Shown here one piece after another: positions 1 to 9,807 of a stretch of 64,000 bases of DNA. The DNA comes from JASGKO01 sp049840595 (GTDB taxonomy: Bacteria > Verrucomicrobiota > Verrucomicrobiia > Chthoniobacterales > Chthoniobacteraceae). The position numbers and the translations under genes are program-made. The stretch is taken from positions 186,001 through 250,000 of the forward strand of contig JASGKO010000043.1 of the NCBI GenBank assembly GCA_049840595.1, in the 5' to 3' direction. The notes beneath the pieces were generated by a model. The model made no database searches. It saw only the letters and a program-made list of their open reading frames with translations, and was not told where the DNA came from. Each line of letters opens with the position of its first letter. The first letter of the stretch is position 1.

Positions 1-9
1 TTTAGAGAC

Positions 10-429
10 ATGGCGGCAGCCAGTGAGGCCACCCCCTCGCTGGAACTACACTGGTCGGGCAAACCCACTCCGCTCTCCGAACCCGCAAGCCACCAACTTC
101 TCGACCAAGCGATGAAACTGGTGCAGTCGTCCAATTTCCATTCCGACCCGGGCGACAAATATCATTTTTTCCAGCTGCCCCAAGTGCAGAGTTCCTATCG
201 CCAGGAGGTCGCGGGTCGCTATCTCCTGGTTACCCTGCCCGAATCGCAGTCCATCCAAACGATCGGCGGTCGAATCGAGGTGCGGGAAATCGTCATCGGC
301 CTCAATCGTGACGATTACGCCAGCAACCTCTTCACGATCGACTCCACCGGACGCATTGTCGGCCATGCCAAGTATGCAGGGGAAGTTTGCCGCCAGATCT
401 TCAGCACCATCGAGCAGGCCCTCCGGTAA
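10..429 (+). CDS. Hypothetical protein, possibly 5'-truncated by the window edge
   Basis: A 139-residue soluble protein with no signal peptide or membrane segment. I do not recognise the family. The middle and C-terminal parts (RYLLVTLPES, IEVREIVIGL, LFTIDSTGRIVGHAKY) look like alternating beta strands, as in a small cystatin-like or beta-sandwich domain. The frame is open back to base 1, so the ATG at 10 is only the first start visible and the real start may lie outside the window. It converges with the minus-strand M14-like gene, leaving about 60 bp between the two stops with no strong terminator. Confidence 0.6.
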   Translation: MAAASEATPSLELHWSGKPTPLSEPASHQLLDQAMKLVQSSNFHSDPGDKYHFFQLPQVQSSYRQEVAGRYLLVTLPESQSIQTIGGRIEVREIVIGLNRDDYASNLFTIDSTGRIVGHAKYAGEVCRQIFSTIEQALR

Positions 430-489
430 TGGAATTTAGTCCCAATCGTGATCCGCAGGCCTCAATTTCCTCTCCACTCTCAACCTCCC

Positions 490-1322
490 CTACAGATTCG
501 CCTGCGTGGAAATGAGTACGCGATAGTGGGCAATCACCTGGCGTAAAAAGGCGGTGACCGCTTTGCTGGCACTTTTCGGCGCAAAGGCGCGCGGGAGGTG
601 GAGGGTGATCTCGAAGGGGGCGGGGCGAGCTCCGTCTCGTTGACGAGGAATCCGCTGCGGACTCCGGCGTGACCGGCAAAGATTTCCGTCGCACGATGGG
701 TGGAGGGCAGCGCGATGCTGGCTGCCTCCAGGGCCGGGACGATAATGTGCTCGCGGATGATTTTCGAGCCCGAGCTGGCGTAGAGAAAGGGCTGGTCGCC
801 GGTGACGAGCGACACCACGCCGTTGAAGCAATGGATGCCCAGCTCGCGCTCCAGGTAATAGACCTCCGGCAGCCGGGAACCCTGCCAGAACTCGCCCTCG
901 GGGTGACGCCCGTTTTTCGCATGCGCGGTGGCTTCCTCAAAGCCGGTCGGATTGCAGACCGGGTAGGTGTAAAGATGGGTGCCGGGAGCGTCGCCGGGGT
1001 GCTGGTTCAGGTAATGGAGGAAATCCACCAGCGCTTGCGGGCCGTGCAAGGTATCGCCCTGGAACCCGGCGAGCAGGGCGAGCTTGAGCGGCTCGCTGCC
1101 GGATTTGGGCCCGAGGAAGAGATAGCGGGCGATGCGGTACTGGGTGGTGCCGGTCACAAACTGACCGACCGGGGAATAGACGAGGTAATCCGAAGCAGAA
1201 GACTCCCGGGTGATCGGGGCCAGGAAGCGGGCGAGATTACGGGCGCTGCCTTCATGGCCGAAATCGATCTCCGCCCGGCGCTGTGGCGGTTCAAAGTGCT
1301 TGGGTGTGTAACTGGATTTCAT
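490..1322 (-). CDS. Degenerate M14 (AstE/aspartoacylase-like) carboxypeptidase homologue, one frame break
   Basis: The protein follows the M14 AstE/aspartoacylase layout: an early strand-loop LLAGFQGDT (about 84-91), a YPVCNPTGFEE segment (120-130), GEFWQGSRLPEV (143-154) and a C-terminal strand-helix. The usual zinc-binding HGDE reads QGDT (Q88, T91), the usual DLNR-EFW reads HPEGEFW, and the usual LHxDD strand reads LVTGD (V173), so the metal ligands appear lost. It may be a non-catalytic binding protein. The frame breaks in a C-run at about 616-620. Restoring one base joins residues up to NETELAP to a sensible ending, PFEITLHLPRAFAP...STQANL, stopping at 490. Upstream lies an AT-rich palindrome that could hold its promoter. 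Confidence 0.6.
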
Positions 1323-1360
1323 GGGTGGCTCCCGGGTTCAATTTGGCTTCGGTTTAATCC

Positions 1361-1375
1361 ATACTATAATAGTAT
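1361..1375. promoter_or_regulatory. AT-rich 15-bp palindrome upstream of the M14-like gene
   Basis: ATACTAT-A-ATAGTAT is a perfect inverted repeat with 7-bp arms, about 40 bp upstream of the minus-strand start at 1322. It contains -10-like TATAAT/TATTAT on both strands. It could be an operator overlapping a promoter; this is inference from symmetry and position only. Confidence 0.35.
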
Positions 1376-1531
1376 AGATAGTGCGCAACTGGATTTCCGA
1401 TTGATGACACGGAGGATTTTCCCGCTCCCAACCCCGGCAGCGTGTCAGGCAGAGCGCAGCCGAAGTCGGGAGATCTCTGACTATGCCTGGGGCTCGGAGC
1501 GCTTCGTTATCGCCAAGGACCGCATCGTTTT

Positions 1532-1579
1532 CCCAGCGCAGAACCATTTGAGGCCTCTCGACTACGCTCGGGGTGACAT
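1532..1579. repeat. 48-bp dispersed repeat, copy 1
   Basis: This 48-bp block beginning CCCAGCGCAGAAC and ending CTCGGGGTGACAT recurs at 57416-57463 with three mismatches. On the minus strand it gives the HPERSREA-type spurious peptide known from interspersed repeats in many GC-rich genomes. Weaker related sequence (GCAGAGCGCAGCCGAAG...GAGATCTC) lies just upstream, around 1450-1480. The whole 1323-1812 gap holds this repeat material and no gene I can support. Confidence 0.7.
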
Positions 1580-1812
1580 TTTGGAGGGTGGAGCGTGAAT
1601 TGCAGATGCAGGCTCCACGCCACGATTACGGAATTTAACGCAGGACCAGATGGACTTAAACGCAGGCGTTTATCTCCGCTCCGCTTCAATTCCCGGCTCC
1701 ACTCCATTCCTTCGGGATGACGCCGCGGTGGAAGGCGGCGCTCTCGGAAAATCTCCCTTGCTCGCTAAAGTGCTGGGCTATTTTTCAAAGCCGCTTTTAT
1801 AGTAGCTCCCCG

Positions 1813-3831
1813 ATGATTTCCCTGCACGAGACGTATGGCCAGGCCGCCCCCGAGGGCGACAGCGATTTCGTGCGCCGGATCGAGGCGATGTTTGCCCCCG
1901 ATGGGCTGATGGCGAAGGCGAAGAATTTTGAATACCGGCCCGAGCAACAGAACATGGCGGTCTCCATCGCGCGCTCGCTGGAGCGGGGGACGCATCTGGT
2001 CGTCGAGGCGGGAACGGGCGTGGGCAAGTCGCTGGCTTATCTCATCCCGGCCGTGATGTTTGCGGTGGAGAAAAAGAAGAAGGCGATCATTTCCACCCAT
2101 ACGATCAATCTGCAGGAGCAGTTGATGTACAAGGATATCCCGATCGTGCAGAAGCTGCTGCCGGTGGAATTTGAGGCAGCGCTGCTGAAGGGGCGGCAAA
2201 ATTACCTGTGCCCGATGCGGCTGGAGCGAGCCGTCCGCAATGCCGGCGAGCTTTTTACCTCGCCCGAGCAGGAGGAGCTGGAACGCATCCGCCAATGGGC
2301 GCAGACGACCCGGGAGGGCACGCTCTCGGACTTTGCGGTGGAGCCGGATGCACAAGTGTGGTCGCAGGTGTGCAGTGAGCAGCATATTTGCACCACGAAG
2401 ACGTGCGGGCCGGAATCGAAATGCTTCTACCAGACGGCGCGGCGGCGGCTGGTCAGCGCGCAGGTGGTGGTGATGAATCACCGGCTCTTTTTCACGCTGC
2501 TCGGGCCGCTGGAAGAGCGCGAGGAGGACGAGGGCGGCTACCTGTTTGCCAACGATTTCGTGGTCTTCGACGAGGCGCATACGCTGGAGGGCGTGGCGAG
2601 CGAGCAGATCGGGATGGGGCTCTCCCAATACGGCCTGCGCTATGTGCTGAACCGGCTGTATAACCCGAAGTCCAAGAAGGGGCTCTTCACCATCCTGCGC
2701 AATGCGGAGGGGGTGCGGACCATCACCGACCTGGAGGCGGCGACGGAGAGTTTTTTCGAGGAGATCGGGCAGCGGGCGGATTTCAAAAAAGGGCGTGAGT
2801 TCCGCGTCCGCCAGCCGGATTTCGTACCGGACTCGCTCAGTGCCCGGCTGGCGACGCTGCAAACGCAGATCGTCTCCAATCTCAAGCAACTGGAGGACGA
2901 GACGCTCAAATCCGAGCTGCAAAATCTCGGCCGCCGGGTGCGCGAGGCGCGGCTGGCGGTGATCGAGTTTCTGCGGCACGAGGCCGAGAGCTTTGTCTAT
3001 TGGATCGAGCGCACGGGGAAGAACCAGCAGTTCTTCAACCTGAATGCCGCGCCGGTGGATATCGCGGGGCATTTACAGCGGCTGCTTTTCCGCGACGACC
3101 AGTGCTGTGTGATGACGAGCGCGACGCTTTCCGTTTCCGAAGGGGCGACCAGCGGGGAGCCGCTCGGCTACTTCCGCCACCGGGTGGGGGCGGACGATGT
3201 GGAGGCGATCCAGATCGGCAGCCCGTTCGACTACGAACAGCAGATGAAGCTCTACATCCCGCGGAAAATGCCCGATCCGCGGGACGAGAGTTACGAAGAA
3301 TCGCTGGCGCACTGGATCGAGCATTTCGTGGGGCAGACGGAGGGGCGCGCCTTCGTGCTGTTCACCAGCTATCGCACCATGACCTCGCTGGCGGAGACGA
3401 TGGCGCCCGTTTTCAAAAAGATGAAGTGCAACCTGCTCGTCCAGGGCCAGGGGATGCCGCGACACCGGCTGGTCGAGGAATTCAAGAAAGACCAGCGCCA
3501 TGTGCTCTTCGGCACGGACAGCTTTTGGAGCGGGGTGGATGTGCCTGGCGAGGCGCTCTCGAACGTGATCATCACCCGGCTCCCCTTCGCGGTGCCGGAC
3601 CATCCGCTGGTCGAGGCACGGCTGGAATGGATCGAGGCGCATGGGGGCGATGCCTTTCGCGAGTATTCGCTGCCCGAGGCGCTCTTGAAGTTGCGCCAGG
3701 GGGTCGGCCGGCTCATCCGCACCAAGCAGGATCGCGGGATCGTCGTCCTGCTGGACAACCGCGTGCTCACCAAAACCTACGGGCGCACTTTCCTCCAGGC
3801 GATGCCGAAGTGCCCGGTGGAAATCGTTTAA
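1813..3831 (+). CDS. dinG: DinG/Rad3 (XPD)-type ATP-dependent DNA helicase
   Basis: A 672-residue superfamily 2 helicase of the iron-sulfur XPD/DinG group, which unwinds DNA 5' to 3' in repair and R-loop or lesion processing. Visible motifs are the Q-motif region FEYRPEQQNMA, Walker A EAGTGVGKS (about 65-73), the Fe-S cysteines NYLCPM and CSEQHICTTKTCGPESKC, the Walker B box FDEAH (near 255), TSATLS, and the C-terminal arginine-finger motif GVGRLIR. The ATG at 1813 (MISLHETYG) is preferred over 1717 because the intervening 32 residues are not family-like and the family starts close to this point. The mobA start follows 3 bp after the stop, suggesting a two-gene transcript. Confidence 0.93.
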   Translation: MISLHETYGQAAPEGDSDFVRRIEAMFAPDGLMAKAKNFEYRPEQQNMAVSIARSLERGTHLVVEAGTGVGKSLAYLIPAVMFAVEKKKKAIISTHTINLQEQLMYKDIPIVQKLLPVEFEAALLKGRQNYLCPMRLERAVRNAGELFTSPEQEELERIRQWAQTTREGTLSDFAVEPDAQVWSQVCSEQHICTTKTCGPESKCFYQTARRRLVSAQVVVMNHRLFFTLLGPLEEREEDEGGYLFANDFVVFDEAHTLEGVASEQIGMGLSQYGLRYVLNRLYNPKSKKGLFTILRNAEGVRTITDLEAATESFFEEIGQRADFKKGREFRVRQPDFVPDSLSARLATLQTQIVSNLKQLEDETLKSELQNLGRRVREARLAVIEFLRHEAESFVYWIERTGKNQQFFNLNAAPVDIAGHLQRLLFRDDQCCVMTSATLSVSEGATSGEPLGYFRHRVGADDVEAIQIGSPFDYEQQMKLYIPRKMPDPRDESYEESLAHWIEHFVGQTEGRAFVLFTSYRTMTSLAETMAPVFKKMKCNLLVQGQGMPRHRLVEEFKKDQRHVLFGTDSFWSGVDVPGEALSNVIITRLPFAVPDHPLVEARLEWIEAHGGDAFREYSLPEALLKLRQGVGRLIRTKQDRGIVVLLDNRVLTKTYGRTFLQAMPKCPVEIV

Positions 3832-3834
3832 CCG

Positions 3835-4421
3835 ATGGCCCCCTCACCCGATCCGGCGTTGCGCTTTTCCGCCGTCCTGCTGGCGGGGGGGAGGTCGAGT
3901 CGCATGGGACGGGACAAGGCCCATTTACTCTGGAATGGGGTGCCGCTGTGGGAGCACCAGTTGCAGACGCTCCGGGAGCTGGAGCCGACCGAATTGCTGA
4001 TTTCCACCCGGGCAGAACAGGTTTACGAGGCGCCGGGAGTCCGGTTGATTCCGGATGAAGCAGCCGATCTCGGCCCTTTAAGCGGGGTGGCCGCCGCCTT
4101 GCAATTCATGCAGACGGAGTGGCTGGTCGTGCTGGCGGTGGATCTCCCAGAAATGTCGGCCCAGTATCTGCAACCCCTGCTCGATCAAGCGCGACAGACT
4201 GGCCGGGGGGTCGTCCCTTTCGCCACGGATGGCATGAGCCACTGGCCGCCGTCTATCCGAAATCGTGCGCCGAACTGGCAGTGCGCCAGCTTCGGGAGGA
4301 AAATCGCTCGCTCCAGCGCTTCGTGAAGAAGGCGCTGGAAAGCGGATTGGTGGAGACGGCAGCCGTTGCGGAACGCGATGATAGAAAATTCCGCAACCTC
4401 AATAAAATCAGCGATTTATGA
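3835..4421 (+). CDS. mobA: Molybdenum cofactor guanylyltransferase MobA, one frame break
   Basis: MobA attaches GMP to molybdopterin to make the MGD cofactor needed by nitrate reductases. The N-terminal nucleotide-binding signature LLAGGRSSRMGRDKA (about 15-29) and the VLAVDLPEMS strand are clear. The frame breaks at about 4231: reading one extra C gives ATDGHEPLAAVYP, the conserved EPL-x-A-x-YP segment of the family. The rest (SCAELAVRQLREENRSLQRFV...ISDL) continues to the stop at 4421. With the break repaired the protein is about 195 residues, the normal length. It lies next to the nitrate reductase island, its likely client. Confidence 0.87.
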
Positions 4422-4598
4422 GGGGATAAGAAACCAGTAAACGAGTCGCTTGCTGCGCCGTTTCAAGCTGAAGGCGCGGGGCTCGCGCTCATCCCCCAGA
4501 TAGCGCCTGGTGGTGAGCTTCGGATCATAATGGCCCGATTTTGCGATCAGTTGCTTTTGCAGAGAAAGATCGCGAGAAGGAAATTTCGCAATGTTCAT
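4416..4598 (-). CDS. Small basic ORF, uncertain
   Basis: A 60-codon frame with an ATG start encodes a basic peptide ending KRRSKRLVYWFLIPS. It has no recognisable domain or clear ribosome binding site. Its C-terminus loosely resembles that of the next small minus-strand ORF (4839-5042), which ends in a basic stretch followed by HYRFIVPM. It overlaps the end of mobA by a few bases on the opposite strand. Real expression is uncertain. Confidence 0.25.
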   Translation of the reverse strand: MNIAKFPSRDLSLQKQLIAKSGHYDPKLTTRRYLGDEREPRAFSLKRRSKRLVYWFLIPS

Positions 4599-4728
4599 GG
4601 TGGCGTTGATTTTTTAGGATCACGCTACTGGGGGAAGCGATCACAGGAACATTGAAAAGAAATTTGAGATAAATGTAAAGATATTATTTGGGTGGCCGAT
4701 AAGGGGGATGCCCCCGGGCTCGGCTCCC

Positions 4729-4770
4729 AAAAAAACCGGGGCCAATCCTATGGTGGATGGATGGCCCCGG
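4729..4770 (-). terminator. Rho-independent terminator closing the nitrate island
   Basis: Arms CCGGGGCCA (4736-4744) and TGGCCCCGG (4762-4770) form a perfect 9-bp stem. On the minus strand the stem is followed by seven T residues (4735-4729). On the plus strand the tail is weaker (CCTTAAATTTTT). It therefore ends minus-strand transcription from the island and the small ORF at 4839-5042. Confidence 0.8.
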
Positions 4771-4838
4771 CCTTAAATTTTTGCTGACCCTTCGATCATT
4801 TGGCGGGGCAGAGAGACCACCCGCCAAAGACGAAAGCC

Positions 4839-5030
4839 TTACATCGGAACGATGAAGCGGTAGTGCATGCGGTGCGTGCGCGCGCTCCGCTTGGTGAAGG
4901 GGTTGAAAAAGCTGAAAGCCTTGCGGCGCTTGAAGGACAGCAAGGTGTTGCTGCCGCTCGTGCTGCTGGCGAGGTTCAGGGCAGTTTCGGGCGCGTTGCG
5001 CACTGCAGAATTGGTGGTGGTGAGGTTGGT
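4839..5030 (-). CDS. Small basic ORF between the narB-like gene and the terminator
   Basis: A frame of about 63 codons (MTNLTTTNSAVRN... to ...HYRFIVPM) is rich in Ser, Thr, Asn and Arg. The start at 5030 has a purine-rich stretch (GGATAAAGAATG) upstream; an in-frame ATG 12 bases earlier (5042) is the alternative. It lies between the last nitrate reductase gene and a strong terminator, so it would be co-transcribed. No family is recognised. It could be a genuine small protein or an untranslated 3' tail. Confidence 0.4.
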   Translation of the reverse strand, partial: TNLTTTNSAVRNAPETALNLASSTSGSNTLLSFKRRKAFSFFNPFTKRSARTHRMHYRFIVPM

Positions 5031-5157
5031 CATAGTGCGCATTCTTTATCCGCTATCGGGGTCTGACCTGCCAGCTTTAGACTGTGAAACCTTTGCGGCA
5101 AATATGGCGAAATTTACCAATTGTGTGACAACCGGGTGGCATGCCAACGGGCACGTG

Positions 5158-7506
5158 TCATTTTTGCGAATATTTGCCGACGCTCCCCGCGCTAAACCCA
5201 TGCGACCAGGCGCGGGCCTGCCCCGTGGAGGATTGTAAAAGCTGCGCCTGCGTGGCCAGGCCGATGGAATAAGCCTGCAAAAACGCCTCCGGCTCGGACA
5301 AGACCGCCCCGGCTCCGGACGCGGAACTGGCCGGGACCGGAGCGTGTGGCGCCCGGCTGAGCTGCACGGCGCTGAACTTGAACTCGGGCTGCTTGGAAAT
5401 GGGATCGAGCGCCTCGCTAGTGGCGGCGTTGACGGCGAGGTTCTCGCCAAAGAGGTCGTTCCAGTGAAAGGGGGCGAAGCAGCAGCCGGGGCGGATGTTT
5501 TCCGTCACGCGCGCGGGGTAAACGGCATGGCCGCGACGGGAGCGCACCTCGACGCGATCGCCCTCCTCCACGCCAAGCGCGGCGGCATCCTCGGGGTGAA
5601 TTTCGAGGAAGGGGCCGGGGTTCATTTTGTTGAGGCTGGCGACCTTGCCGGTCTTCGTCATCGTATGCCACTGGTGCTGGCAGCGACCGGTGGTGAGAAT
5701 GTAGGGGAACTCCGCATCGGGCAGCTCGGCGGGCGGCAGATGGGGCCGGGCAAAGAACCAGGCCTTGCCTGACTCGGTCGGGAACTTGAGCGCCGTTTTT
5801 GCCGCGCTGCTGGCGAGCGCGGGGGGCGCGCCATCCACCGGATCGCGGTAACGAATCGCACGCCCTTTCGCCTCGCCGGGCGCGCAGGGCCATTGCATGG
5901 CGTTCTCACGCAACTGGTCGTAGGTGATCCCCCGCAGGTCGTAACCGGTGCGGGGATTGGCGGTGCGGCGGATCTCGTCAAAGACGTCGGAGGCGGTGCG
6001 ATAATCGAAGCCTGCGTAGCCCATCGCCCGGGCGACCCGGGCGATGATCTCCCAATCGGCGCACGCCTCGCCGGGAGGTGTGATCGCCTTTTGCATGAGT
6101 GTAACCTGCCGCTCGGAGTTGATCATCACCCCTTCGGCCTCGGCCCAGAGCGCGCCGGGGAGCAGGATATCGGCATAGCGCGTGGTTTCCGTGGGGTGAT
6201 AGACATCCTGCACGATCACCAGCTCCGCCGCCTCCAACGCCTCGATCACTCCCGCGCGACGCGGCATCGAGACCACGGGATTCGTGCCGATGATCCAGAC
6301 CGCTTTCACCTCACCAGCCTTGAGCTTCTTGAATAAATGCACGGCATCGAGACCCGGCTCAGACTGGATCGTACCGGGAGTGATGCCCCAGAGGTTTTCG
6401 ATAAAAGCGCGGTCGGCCGGACTCGTAACCACGCGCTGGCCGGGCAGACCCTGGCTGAGGTAGCCGACCTCGCGACCGCCCATTGCATTCGGCTGGCCAG
6501 TGAGCGAAAACGGGCCGCTGCCGGGACGGCAGATTTTCCCGGTGGCGAGGTGCAAATTGCAAATGGCGTTCGTGCTCCAGGTGCCGTGGGTGCTCTGGTT
6601 GAGGCCCATGGTCCACAGGCTCATCAGTTCACCCGCCTCGCCCATCCACTGTGCGGCCAGGCGGATATCTTCCTCGCACAGGCCGGTGACCTCGGCGACG
6701 TGGGCGGGCGTGTATTCCCGGAGGAACTCGGGCAGGCCGTCCCAACCCTCGGTATGGCGGGCAATGAAGTCGTGATCGAGGTGGCCGTTTTCCACGAAGA
6801 GATACAGCAGGCCGTTGAGCAACGCGAGATCGGTGCCGGGCCGGATGGGCAGATAAAGATCGGCCTTTTCCGCCGTGCCGGTGCGGCGCGGGTCCACCAC
6901 GATGAGCTTGGCCCCGCGCTTCTTTTTGGCCGCGAGGAGCCGGATGAAGAGGATGGGATGGCAATCGGCCATGTTCGCGCCGATCACGAAGAAACAATCG
7001 GCGGCCTCGAAATCCTCGTAGGAGCCGGGGGGCCCATCCGCGCCGAGGGAAAGCTTGTAGCCACTCGCCGCGCTGGACATGCAGAGGCGGGAATTGGAAT
7101 CGATGTTGTTGGTGCCGAAGCAGCCTTTGCACAGCTTGTTGGAGAGGTACTGCGCCTCCAGCGAGAGCTGGCCGGAGACGTAAAAGGAAACGGCATCGGG
7201 CCCGTGCTCGCGGATGATTTTCCCGAGCCGCTCCGCCGTGGCCTGGATGGCCTGCTCCAGTGGCACCGCCGCCATGGCTTCGTCCCGCGCCCCGCGCAAC
7301 TGCGCGCGGGTGAGCCGGTCATTGGCCGGCACGGGGAGGGCGCAGCTCGCTCCTTTGGTGCAGAGCTTGCCGTAGTTCGCTGGATGGCGCTTGTCGCCTT
7401 CCACCTTCACGATCCGGTTCTCCGCCACGTGGAGAATCATCCCGCATCCGACCCCGCAATACGGGCAGATTGTTGAAATCGCTTTGGTGGCGTTCAGTTC
7501 GGGCAT
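5158..7506 (-). CDS. narB: Assimilatory nitrate reductase catalytic subunit (NarB/NasA type)
   Basis: A molybdopterin oxidoreductase of about 782 residues that reduces nitrate to nitrite in the cytoplasm. The N-terminal 4Fe-4S motif CPYCGVGCGM is followed by KLCTKGASC. The Mo-bis-MGD domain shows GTNNIDSNSRLCMSSA, FVIGANMADCHPI and VDPRRTGTA. The C-terminal dinucleotide-binding domain has YILTTGRCQHQWHTMTKTGKV and HPEDAAALGVEEGD. No twin-arginine signal is present, fitting a cytoplasmic enzyme. Length matches cyanobacterial-type NarB rather than longer NasA forms with a BFD domain. The ATG at 7506 is preferred to a TTG two codons upstream. It is the last large gene of the island, 94 bp after the related gene at 7601-9807. 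Confidence 0.92.
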   Translation of the reverse strand: MPELNATKAISTICPYCGVGCGMILHVAENRIVKVEGDKRHPANYGKLCTKGASCALPVPANDRLTRAQLRGARDEAMAAVPLEQAIQATAERLGKIIREHGPDAVSFYVSGQLSLEAQYLSNKLCKGCFGTNNIDSNSRLCMSSAASGYKLSLGADGPPGSYEDFEAADCFFVIGANMADCHPILFIRLLAAKKKRGAKLIVVDPRRTGTAEKADLYLPIRPGTDLALLNGLLYLFVENGHLDHDFIARHTEGWDGLPEFLREYTPAHVAEVTGLCEEDIRLAAQWMGEAGELMSLWTMGLNQSTHGTWSTNAICNLHLATGKICRPGSGPFSLTGQPNAMGGREVGYLSQGLPGQRVVTSPADRAFIENLWGITPGTIQSEPGLDAVHLFKKLKAGEVKAVWIIGTNPVVSMPRRAGVIEALEAAELVIVQDVYHPTETTRYADILLPGALWAEAEGVMINSERQVTLMQKAITPPGEACADWEIIARVARAMGYAGFDYRTASDVFDEIRRTANPRTGYDLRGITYDQLRENAMQWPCAPGEAKGRAIRYRDPVDGAPPALASSAAKTALKFPTESGKAWFFARPHLPPAELPDAEFPYILTTGRCQHQWHTMTKTGKVASLNKMNPGPFLEIHPEDAAALGVEEGDRVEVRSRRGHAVYPARVTENIRPGCCFAPFHWNDLFGENLAVNAATSEALDPISKQPEFKFSAVQLSRAPHAPVPASSASGAGAVLSEPEAFLQAYSIGLATQAQLLQSSTGQARAWSHGFSAGSVGKYSQK

Positions 7507-7600
7507 CGGCAATGAAAAAACGGCTCGGCACTATACGTCGCCTCGGACGCCCATGCCTGATTAAATTTCCAACCCCCCGCCGGGAGCCGGACCGGCAACC

Positions 7601-9807
7601 TTAATGCCCGTGCGCCCGACGAAGCGCCACCGCACAGGCCTTGTAGCTGGGCTGGCGGGAGTAGGGATCGAAGCTGGAATGGGTGAGCCGGTTGGTCTCC
7701 TCGAAGTGCATGGGGATGAAGACCTGGCCGGGCTGGACGATGGGGGTAACCAACGCCTGCGCGACGAGCCGCCCCCGGCGCGAGCAGACTTCCACGCTGG
7801 CACCCGCCGTGATCCCGAGGGCCTGCGCATCGCGCGGGTGAATCTCCACGTAAATGCGCGACGGACCGAGCTTGCGCAGCACGTCGGATTTTCCGGTGCG
7901 CGTGAGGGTATGCCATTGCGAAGAGGAACCGCGGCCGGTGAGGAGCAGGAAGGGAAATTCCTCATCCGCGGGCTCGGCCATGGGGCGGGGCTCCTCGAAG
8001 AGCAGGCGTGCCTTTCCATCGGCGAAATAGTAGCGGCCCTCCTCGAACAGGCGGCGTTCTTTTTCCGGCATCGTCCCCTCGGGCAGGGGCCACTGGATGC
8101 CGCCGGCCTCATCAATCATACGGTAATCGCGGATGCCGGTGATGTCGCAGGGCTGGCCACGGGTGATTTCCTTGAGGATCTGGAAAACGGCCTCGGGCGC
8201 GGTCCAGCGGGCGAACATCCCGCTGCAGCCCCAGTATTCGGCGATGAGGCGGAAGATGCTGAAATCGGAAAGCGCCTGGCCGGGGGCACGGGAGACGCGT
8301 TTCACCAGACCGATCCGGCGCTCGGAATTGATGAATGTGCCATCCTTCTCCCCCCATCCGGCGGCAGGGAGGACGAGGTGGGCGAGCTGCGCCGTCTCGG
8401 TGCTGCAATACATGTCCTGCACGACGAGAAATTCGAGCTTCTTCGCGATCTCGCGCAGGCGGTCCTGCTGAATCCACGAGTGCGAGGTATTCGTGGCGAC
8501 AATCCAGAGGCCCTTGATCTTCCCGGCCTCAATCGCATCCACGATCTGGTCGTAGGCGAGGCTGTTCGAGTCGGGAATGCAGGCGGGGTCGAGACCGAGA
8601 AGCCCGGCGATTTTGGTGCGATGGGCCGGGTTGAGAAAATCGTGCCCGCCCAGCAAGCCCGTGGTGTTGCTGAAAAGACGGGAGCCCATGGCGTTGCACT
8701 GGCCGGTGACGGAATTCGCGCCGGTGCCGGGGCGGCCCAGATTGCCGGTAATGAGCGCGAGATTGATGATGGCCTGGGCGGTGCGAGTGGCTTCGTGGCC
8801 CTGGTTCACTCCCATCGTCCACCAGAAGGAGACGCGCTTACCCCGGCGGATGGTCTCGGCCAGCCGCCAGATTTCCTCGACGGAAAGGCCGGTGACACTG
8901 CTCACGTGATCGGAGGTGAAGCGGGTAACGAACTGCGCAAACTCCTCGTAGCCGGTGGTGTGCGCGGCGATGTAGTCGCGATCAATCCAACCACTGGCGA
9001 TGAGGATATTGGCGAGACCGTAGAGCAACGTGAGGTCGGACTTCGGCGCGATGGCACAGTGCTGCGTGGCCGCCATCGCGGTCTCCGTCTTGCGTGGATC
9101 GATAACGACGATCTCGGGCCGGTTTTTATTCCGCATCACGCGCTGCCACATGATGGGATGGGCGATGCAGAGATTCGAACCCACGAGCACGATGACGTCG
9201 GATTCCTCGAAATCCGCATAGGTGAAAGGCGGGGCGTCGAAGCCGAAGGACTGCTTGTAGGCGGTGGCGGCGGTGGCCATGCACTGGCGGGTGTTGCCAT
9301 CGCCGTGGCGGATGCCCATGCCGAACTTGGCAAGCGAGCCGAGGAAGGCGAGTTCCTCGGTGCAGATCTGCCCGGTGCCGAGCCAGGCCAGGGAATCCGG
9401 CCCGTATTTTTCCTGAAGCTCACGAAACTTCGCGGTGAAGACAAGCAGGGCGCGCTCCCAGTCCACGGGCTCCAATTCACCCTTTTCGTTGCGCAGGAGC
9501 GGAGTCGTGGCGCGATCGGGGGCCGCGAGGGGCGAGAGGGCTTCCCAGCCCTTGGGGCAGGCCATGCCGAGATTGACCGGGTAATCGGTGGCGGCGCTGA
9601 GGTTGATGGCGCTGCCGTCCTTCAAATGCACATTGAGCCCGCAGCCGGTGGAGCAGAAGCCGCAAACCATGGTGGTGGTGGCGTCGGGCTTCAAGCGCTC
9701 GGGCACGCGACCGAGGCCGAACCGGCAGGGAGCTTGCACGAGGTCGCGGGTGAGCGGCCCCTCCCAAACGCGAATCTGACTGGCAGCGTGATCAATGAGT
9801 TTTTCAT
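7601..9807 (-). CDS. Second nitrate-reductase-like molybdopterin oxidoreductase, frame break at its start
   Basis: About 735 residues of the DMSO-reductase/NarB superfamily. The Fe-S motif is CGFCSTGCGLN, then GMACPKGWEAL. Later blocks are IRHGDGNTRQCMATAATAYK, VGSNLCIAHPIMW, VIDPRKTETA and LLTGRGSSSQWHTLTRTGKS. It is a distinct paralogue of the 5158-7506 protein and lies directly downstream of a DmsB-DmsC fusion, so it is probably that module's catalytic partner. The start is an ATG at 9807: the run ATGAAAAAC needs one more A to read MKKLIDHAASQIRVWEGPLTRDL, after which the frame is continuous. The ATG overlaps the upstream TGA by 4 bp (ATGA). I treat the in-frame sequence upstream of 9807 as belonging to the preceding gene in broken frames. 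Confidence 0.87.

Noticed and set aside
1765..3072. Minus-strand frame of about 435 codons under dinG
   Set aside because: Shadow of the helicase; Arg/Leu-rich and without features.
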